NCBI RefSeq assembly: GCF_030272615.1
Contig: NC_081413.1
Location: 448,364,538 to 448,428,537 of the forward strand
DNA length: 64,000 nt
Source of the DNA: Cryptomeria japonica
Lineage: Eukaryota > Streptophyta > Pinopsida > Cupressales > Cupressaceae
Direction of reading: 5' to 3'
Below are positions 57,729-64,000 of this stretch, piece after piece. Each line of letters opens with the position of its first letter. The stretch's first letter is position 1. The position numbers and the translations under genes are program-made. Under the pieces are notes generated by a model. That model saw only the letters and a program-made list of their open reading frames with translations. It made no database searches and was not told the origin of the DNA.

Positions 57729-58890
57729 ATCACAAGAGGATACAAATCCTAATTCTAAGGTATTATATATAGTAGATGTTGATACTCAGAAGGTCAACAT
57801 TGTGGTAGATAAGGACACAACCGGTAAGAAAGATATGGCTAGTGAGCCACCTGTAATTGATAACACAGATAACACTGAAGGAAAACCGATAGATAGTACC
57901 ACAAAACAATAGGTAGAACAACAAACAGAGCAACAAGCAGCTCTAGCATAGGAATAGGTTAATATAGAATCAGTGCCACCAGTAACTACTAAGCAAAACA
58001 AACCATTTCTTAAGGAAATGGAAACACAGACTGACCCACCAAAGGTCACCACAAGCAAGGATATTTCTCCCACCGGCAGAATTTAGAGTGTTGGCTCTTC
58101 AACTATAAGATTCAAGACAGCAAATGTAACTGAAGTTCTTTTAGACTCTATAAAGAAAATAACAGATTGTAGTTCACAGGCATATAAGGCTATAGATGAC
58201 ACAATTCCAATTTTGAAGATGATAGCTCCAAAATGTAATGTAGATAATAAGGATTCTTTGAGTCAACTTGACACTTTGTCTAAGTATATTACTAACAACA
58301 CAGTGATAGTTGAACAAATAAAGGAGGACACATTCAAAGAGAGGTTAGAAAAGGAAAAATGGAAATTCTTTGAGGAACAAATAAAGAAGTGTACAAGGTA
58401 GTTTGACACACTTCTATCGGAATTATGTATCACATTAAAGGAATTCAAAACTTTGTACATAGATACTTGTAAGACTAACTTTTTGACAGTTGATATAGAC
58501 AAGAAGATCAACAAGATACAGGAGGAAATAAATCAACTAGTTGACAAATTTATTAATTCATCTGATTCATTATCAGTTTTTGAGCAAAAGATAACAAGTT
58601 GTGAGGAAGAATTACTAAATCTAGAAAGAGAAAAGGAGAGAATAAAAAATAAGGCTAAGGATTTGAAATTAAGACTAAGTCCAAAACTGGACTACCTAGC
58701 ATCCTTAAGGAAAGAAATATCTGATAGATTGGTACAAGGACAGAAAACACAAGCAGAGCAAATGCAACACCTCATGGGTATAGGTCAAAGGACAGAGGTC
58801 ACAATAAAAGATAGTAAAAAGTTCATTGATAACTTGAATCTAGTTTTGGCAAATCTTTTTCAAATTGTAACCAACCGGTTACAAGGTTGA
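57729..58890 (+). pseudogene. Element C accessory ORF2, C-terminal part
   Basis: This continues the frame broken at 40234. Order: a Thr/Val/Gln-rich linker (57760-58080, stops near 57910, 57948 and 58084); a helical domain with ILKMIAPKCNVDNKDSLSQL (58213-58401); then an open frame 58453-58890 (145 residues) with YIDTCKTNFLTVDIDKKINK, a strong charged coiled coil (EEELLNLEREKERIKNKAKD) and the end FQIVTNRLQG. It matches element 1 at 26292-26828 and 28364-28590. The ORF2 total is about 1,090 codons in element C. The function is unknown; the coiled coil suggests self-association or binding to gag (inference). Confidence 0.78.
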
Positions 58891-58939
58891 AACAAGAAAC
58901 TACACTCTATTGACACTTTGACAACCTTTGTCATTGATG

Positions 58940-59096
58940 CCAAAGGGGGAGTAGTGGTATGAGAAAAATCCAATAACTTAGGGATCATCTACTCAGGGGG
59001 AGCACACATTTTTGGTAAGAATTTTTGGACTTCAATTTTTGGATACACTTCTGAATTTTTCTCATGAGTGTTGCCATTAATTCCAAAGGGGGAGAT
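58940..59096 (+). promoter_or_regulatory. Polypurine-tract array of element C
   Basis: Boxes at about 58940-58952 (GCCAAAGGGGGAG), 58995-59001 (AGGGGGAG) and 59083-59094 (CCAAAGGGGGAG); the last abuts the 3' LTR. Confidence 0.75.
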
Positions 59097-59886
59097 TATT
59101 GGCAAATGCACACTCCAATGAGACATTGTAGGTGATTGAAGGTTTTGTCATTGATGGAAACCTTACAATCCTATGACACCAACAAGGCAATCCACTAGCA
59201 CACAGACCACCAGCACCGGCAATGAAAGGAAGCATACCGACACAGAAGCCGACAAGAATTTTGTTGTTAATATATTTTGTTTATTATTGTAAAATCATTG
59301 TAAGTCGACTTGGCAAGTTGTAAAATGACTCTTATATAAGGGAGTTCATTGAAGAACATTGTAAGAAGATATACGTAATGAATGGAGGAATGTAATTAAG
59401 CAAAATAAGGGAGACCTATTATGCGAATTATAGGTTAAGAGTTTATGTATGAAGCAGACCTATAAACCGATACTAGATCTGGCATAGTAGATGCTATTTT
59501 GAAGCAGTATAAGACATTGGATTTATATAATACATTTTGTAAGTCAATGAGACTTCCCATTTTGTAATTGAGTAGTGAGCTCTAGGCACTTGGCCTTCCT
59601 GCATGTGCAAGCCCCTCTTGTAGAAGTAATATTCTCTTATTGGTCAGTAAGTGAATATTATGGGTCACAAATCCCACTGAGGTTTTTCCTACACCAGGTT
59701 TCCTCGTTAAAATATTGTGTTATGGTGTGTTTTTCATGTGGTTGTTTTTATCTCTATTCATTGCATTATTTCTTGTTCACCGGTATACGGTATTAATATG
59801 CTTTACATGTTTTAAGTCAAGAAAATGTACAAACCGGTTAGATACTGATTCAGCCCCCCCTCTCAATATTTGTAGGAATCCTAACA
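59097..59886 (+). mobile_element. Element C 3' LTR (790 bp)
   Basis: It starts TATTGGCAAATGCACAC (TG mutated to TA) and ends GGAATCCTAACA. It matches 35913-36679 with substitutions and a small deletion near 59205. The U5 hairpin is decayed here (GATACTGA against TCAATATT). Confidence 0.9.
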
Positions 59887-59891
59887 AGTTC

Positions 59892-62018
59892 ATGAGGGGT
59901 CTTACCGGTTTCTCCTTTGATGTGAACTTTGTTGAATGTGTAGACCATTGTGCTTACTACCTCTCTTCAATAAACATGTGGTAGATATGCTTCTGATAAC
60001 ATACTTCTAGTTGCATCCAAGATAGTTTTGTTTTTCCTTTCAATGACTCCATTCTACTGTGGTGTCCGGGGTGCTGATAGTTGGCTTTTGATTCTATTTA
60101 CTTCACAGAATATATTAAATTCCTTAGATGTAAATTCTCCTCCTTGATTTGATCTCAGACATTTGATTTTCTTACCGGTTTCATTCTCTACCATTGCTTT
60201 GAACAGTTTGAACTTTCCAAGTGCTTTTGATTTTTCTTTGAGAAAAGTAACCCAACACATTCTAGAGTAGTCATAAAAAATTAGCATGAAATATCTATCA
60301 CCTTGCAAACTTTTAGTTCTAGCTGGACCACATAAATCAGTATGAATTAAGTCAAGAGCATTATTTGATTTTTCTGGAATACTTTTAAAAGTAGCTATAA
60401 CTTGTTTTCCAAATTGACATTCCTTACATATTGTATTGTGAGGTATGACAATTTTAGGTAAATCTCTAACTGCCTTAGTAGTAGTGATTTTTACCATGCA
60501 ATCAAAATTTACATGACAGAGTCTCTTATTCCATAGCCAACTTTCATCAATATGTACAATCAAGCATGTCTTTTCACTATTATTCAAATCAAAGATATTA
60601 CCTCTAGTTTGATTACTGGTTGCAATTTCCAAACTAGTTCTATTCATGATTTTTCATTTTCCATTTTTGAATTGTAACTGAAATCTTTTCTCAACTAATT
60701 GACCAACACTCAAAAGATTATGCTTTAAACCTTCCACATAGTAAACATTTTCAGTATTATGCTTACCATCAAGAGATATTATACCTTTGCCTTTGATCAA
60801 ACAAGATTTATCATCTCCAAATCTTACTAAGCCTCCATTATATTCCTGAAAGTTCAAGAATTTTCTTTCATCACCGGTCATATGATGTGAGCATCTTGAA
60901 TCAATGATCCATTCATCCTTAACTTCAATTTTAGCTGCCAAGGCCTATTCTATCAATTGAATAGTAGGTGTTGGTTTATCTTTTGTTATAACAACAAAAA
61001 CCCATCCATTGTCTACTGGATCTTCATCAGAATCATCAGTCACTCCTTCATCAGCAAGATAACAAGATTTATCTTTATTTTTCTTAAATTTGTATCTCTG
61101 ATATTTAGGGTTAGGCTTGTATGTTCTCCTAGCTTCTTCTCTTAGTCTAGCTTGTCTATCAGGGTATCTAGAAGCCATATGACCAATCATATTACAGTTA
61201 AAGCATTTAAAGGGTGGTTTACCCTCATACTTACTTCCAATTGGACCTTTAGGCATTTTCCTTGCAAATAGTGCTTCAAGTTCTTCATTTTCTCTCCTGC
61301 TTTCCTCAAGTTCTCTTGCATAAAAGGCTTTCCAATCAGACTTGTCAAATGATGGTGGACATGATGTTTATGCCTTAAAAGATAAATCTATCTTTATAGT
61401 AGCAATAGGACCAAATTCCTCAATTTCAAAAGCTGAAAGTTTTTGAATCAATGTATCCCTAGTTACTGATGTATTAGGCATTGTTCTTAACTCATTTATA
61501 GTAGTAACCTTCATTTTATATGCTAGTGGCAATCCTCTTAAAACTTTTGAAATAATTTCATCTTCACTTAAGGTTCCTCCACAACATTTAATACCCAAAA
61601 CAATTTCAATTACTCTTTCCATAAAAGAAGAAATCCTTTCATCTTCTTCCATTTTCAGATTTTCATACTTGACCCAGAAGCTTTTAAGTTTTTCAATTTT
61701 GATGATGGAATCTCCTTCATTCAGTGTTTCCAAAAGATCCCACATAGCTTTAGCAGTTCATCTATCTGATAATCCCATGATTTGCTGATCTATTAATGCG
61801 CTCAAAAGTCCTTCTCTTGCTTTGCAATCATTTTCTTCATCTTTAGCCAAGTTTGGTGGATTAGGTTGACTAGTTGTAGGAGTTGTATAGCCATTTTTTG
61901 TAACATCCCAGATGTCCTTTCCAATGCAATTTAGATGTGTCTCCATTCTGATCTGCCATATGCCATAGTTGGTTCCATCAAGTTTAGGACTGTCCTTCCT
62001 GAAATAGTTAGTAAACAT
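59892..62018 (-). pseudogene. Copia A gag, protease and integrase (N-terminal half of the polyprotein)
   Basis: Reading leftward: gag N-terminus at 62018-61758 (DSPKLDGTNYGIWQIRMETH); gag middle at 61745-61368 (ERISSFMERVIEIVLGIKCC, KVLRGLPLAYKMKV); zinc knuckle CFNCNMIGHMASRY at about 61210-61170 (last Cys is Tyr); protease at 60941-60654 with WIIDSRCSHHMTGD (the usual DSG is DSR) and NVYYVEGLKHNLLSVGQL; pre-integrase HHCC-type region (LWNKRLCHVNFDCMVKI ... CKECQFGKQ); integrase core with DLIHTDLCGP, DDYSRMCW-like FYDYSRMCWVTFLKEKS and LRSNQGGEFTSKEF (second Asp is Asn), to APRTPQ at 60054, then on to GKTPHEL at 59892. Stops are few (about 61756, 61366, 61258, 60943, 60650 and 60052). The rest of the protein is at 35907-33925. 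Confidence 0.92.
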
Positions 62019-62060
62019 TGGATCTCCTCAAGTTGTTAAACTTCTGCAAAAAGAGGACTA

Positions 62061-62075
62061 GGCTCTGATACCAAT
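62061..62075 (-). promoter_or_regulatory. Primer-binding site of copia A
   Basis: On the minus strand TTGGTATCAGAGCC follows the LTR end TAACA. Canonical tRNA-Met primer site. Confidence 0.85.
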
Positions 62076-63003
62076 TGTTAGGTCCTAGAGACAACTGAGA
62101 GGGGGGGTGAATCAGTTGTCAAATAAATTCAAACCAAATATAACTTAACCAACTTTAATGCTTAATACTAGTAAACTAGTCTTTTATGCCAGTAGATAGT
62201 TTTATCAGTTAATTATAGTACCGGTAAAGATTAATGTATGAAATAGAAAGACAATAACATCCACAATACATAACACCAATGTTTGTACGTGGAAACCCTA
62301 TAAGGGGAAAAACCACGGTGGGAAACCTTACCCACAATCAAATGATACTACTGCAGATAGTATGTGTATACAAATGGGATATGCACATACAGATAGGCCA
62401 AGCTCCTAGAGCTCACTGCTCAAACACAATAGGAGTCACACTGACTACAATTGGATGGTTAAATCCAATAAGGATATACTACTCAAATTAACATCTTTCT
62501 ATGCTGGATTTAGTACTCGTGTAGCTTTGATTATCTTTGCAAAAACCTTCCTTCAACCTTCAAATGATGTTTGTGTGTATAGCACTTCTTATTCTCTCAT
62601 ATACCTTCACACAATTAATTTTTTTCATTCCACATCCAATCTTACAAATAAGATCTTACATTTATATCATAACCTAAGACCAATTTTAGTAGGTCGACTC
62701 TAAAGGATATTACAATAAAATAAATTTACAAATAAAACAATGTCCGATGCAATAACCGATTCAACATGTCGGCTTGATGCATCTACAACATTAATAATAC
62801 ATCTCCATAGCGTGTCGTGCTCATCTGGAAAAGATAAACCTGCTGGTGTATAACCTCGACCTATTTGCCGCTAATAGCAAATATGCAAATATGAAATATG
62901 TCAATTAACAAATCTCCAAGACAAAGTGTCCAAACGATGTTTTCAATATAACCAGTTGTTTTCCATGCTATTCCAAGTGTCGATGAACATTATATCCTAT
63001 CGG
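62076..63003 (-). mobile_element. Copia A 5' LTR (minus strand), interrupted at 63004
   Basis: It starts (plus strand) TGTTAGGTCCTAGAGACAAC and matches 32506-33430. It carries the best U5 hairpin of family A: GACAACTGA (62090-62098), a 13-nt loop, TCAGTTGTC (62112-62120). At 63004 a family-C LTR is inserted after CCTATCGG; the rest lies beyond the window. Confidence 0.9.
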
Positions 63004-64000
63004 TGTTCGGATTCCCACAGATACTGAGAGGGAGGGTGAATCAGTATCTAACTGGTGAATTGAATTTCTTAGCTTAAAACATGTAGAACATATATAATAG
63101 TGTACTGATATGCAAGAAATAATGCAATAAACAGAATTAAAAGAAACCACATGAAAAACACACCATAACACAATGATTTAATGAGGAAACCCGGTGTGGG
63201 AAAAACCTCGGTGGGATTTGTGACCCACAATATTCACTTAGTGGCCAATAAGATAATATTACTACTACAAGAGGGGACTACACATGCAGGAAGGCCAACT
63301 CCCAAGAGCTCACTGCACAATGGGAAGTCTCACTGACTTACAATGATGGATTATATAAATCTAGTATCTTGTAGTGCTTCAAAATAGCATCTATAATGTC
63401 AGATCCAGTACCAATTTCTGCTCTGCTTCTTACATAAACCCTTAACCTATAATTCACATAATAGGTCTGCCTTATTTCACCTAAATATAATCTTCTCACT
63501 TTCTTTCAAATGTTGTATAATTATCTCTCTTATATAAGAGTAATTTTACAATGATGCCAAGTCGGCTTACAAAGATTTTACAATAATAAAAAAAATATAA
63601 TATAACAAAAATCCTATCGGCCTCTGTGTCGGTATGCTTCCTTTCTCTGCCGGTGTCGGTGGTCTGAGTGCCAGTGTAGAGTCTAATCTTGCTAGTGCCA
63701 GTGTAATGCCTTGTCAATGCCATAGGATTGTAAGGTTGCCATCAATGACAAAACCTTCAATCACCTACAATGTCTCATTGGAGTGTACATATGCCAACAA
63801 TTTCTCCCTTTGGAATTGATGGCAAAACTCATGAGAAAATTCAAAAGTGTATCCAAAACTTGTAATCCAAAAATGTTTCCAAAAATATAATAGCTCCCCC
63901 TGAGCAGATAAGTCTTCTATCGGTTATTTTCTTGTACTACTACTCCCCCTTTGGCATCAATGAAAAAAGTTGCCAAGATGTTAGTAGAGTTGTAGTCTCA
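63004..64000 (-). mobile_element. Second family-C element (minus strand), right end outside window
   Basis: LTR 63004-63799: plus-strand start TGTTCGGATTCCC, hairpin AGATACTGA / TCAGTATCT (63019-63027 and 63041-63049), inverted TATA box at about 63531-63538, end ATGCCAACA. Then come the polypurine box TTTCTCCCTTTGG and another at about 63895-63901 and 63941-63952, as in element C. Only the 3' LTR and the start of the internal 3' region are visible. Target bases ATCGG precede the left end. Confidence 0.85.

Larger units (their letters stand above)
35913..59886 (+). mobile_element. Element C: gag-only, pol-less LTR retrotransposon, split by the Tat element
   Basis: 5' LTR 35913-36679, primer site 36681, gag 36751-37757, ORF2 38130-40234 and 57729-58890, polypurine boxes, 3' LTR 59097-59886. 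Without the 17.5 kb Tat insertion it is about 6.5 kb. No RT, RNase H, integrase or protease motif is present. It inserted into the integrase region of copia A. Gene order and proteins match element 1. Confidence 0.9.
32506..63003 (-). mobile_element. Copia A: Sirevirus-like Ty1/copia element (minus strand), split by element C
   Basis: 3' LTR 32506-33567; pol C-terminal half 33925-35907; element C inserted at 35913-59886; gag, protease and integrase 59892-62018; primer site 62061-62075; 5' LTR from 62076, itself interrupted at 63004. Joining the two pol halves across C restores the continuous integrase motif TPHELWFGITPTLKY, which proves that they are one element. The FEMSMIGEIKFFLGL wording near the RT end places it with Sireviruses. 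Confidence 0.9.

Overview
This is nuclear DNA from a large, repeat-rich seed-plant genome, most likely a gymnosperm. I infer this from wall-to-wall nested LTR retrotransposons, the lack of any host gene with introns, the Sirevirus-type Ty1/copia and Tat-type Ty3/gypsy protein motifs, and the very long LTRs. I cannot name a species. I found no convincing single-copy host gene, tRNA, rRNA or CRISPR array. Almost every coding stretch is a retroelement fragment with scattered stops.

Layout. (1) 1-3882: a retroelement-type accessory ORF on the minus strand, partly duplicated in tandem (period about 1.6 kb). (2) 4290-5460: a diverged tandem-repeat field. (3) 5756-9756: the U5 end of a family-A LTR fused to the 3' part of element D (accessory ORF2 remnant plus a 1.18 kb 3' LTR). 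(4) 10237-14072: minus-strand Sirevirus-like copia E (LTR plus broken pol), cut at 14073 by what looks like the start of another LTR. (5) 14073-21342: non-coding DNA with several diverged repeat fields. (6) 21343-29550: 'element 1', a gag-only element with no RT or integrase, carrying a 5'-truncated family-A fragment at 26829-28350. (7) 29552 onward: Ty3/gypsy element B (2.15 kb LTR, gag), invading the 3' LTR of element 1. (8) 32506 to at least 63003: Sirevirus-like copia A (minus strand) inside the gag of B. (9) 35913-59886: 'element C', a second gag-only element related to element 1, inside the integrase region of A. (10) 40235-57723: a 17.5 kb Tat-type Ty3/gypsy element (minus strand) inside ORF2 of C, with a perfect 5-bp target duplication. 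(11) 63004-end: another family-C copy (minus strand) inside the 5' LTR of A.

How the parts work together. Copia A and E carry the protease, integrase, reverse transcriptase and RNase H of an autonomous Sirevirus-like element. Elements 1 and C have their own gag with up to four zinc knuckles and a large conserved accessory ORF2, but no polymerase, so they probably depend on enzymes from A/E-type elements. All these families share cis signals: a tRNA-Met-type primer site, arrays of polypurine boxes, an inverted repeat bracketing the polypurine tract and LTR start, and a hairpin with a C-rich loop at the U5 end. The stem of that hairpin changes in a compensating way between families. The shared cis code, with a partner family lacking pol, is the most interesting system in the window. 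The Tat element is a separate lineage with a second RNase H, a G-patch segment and an antisense plant-mobile-domain-like ORF.
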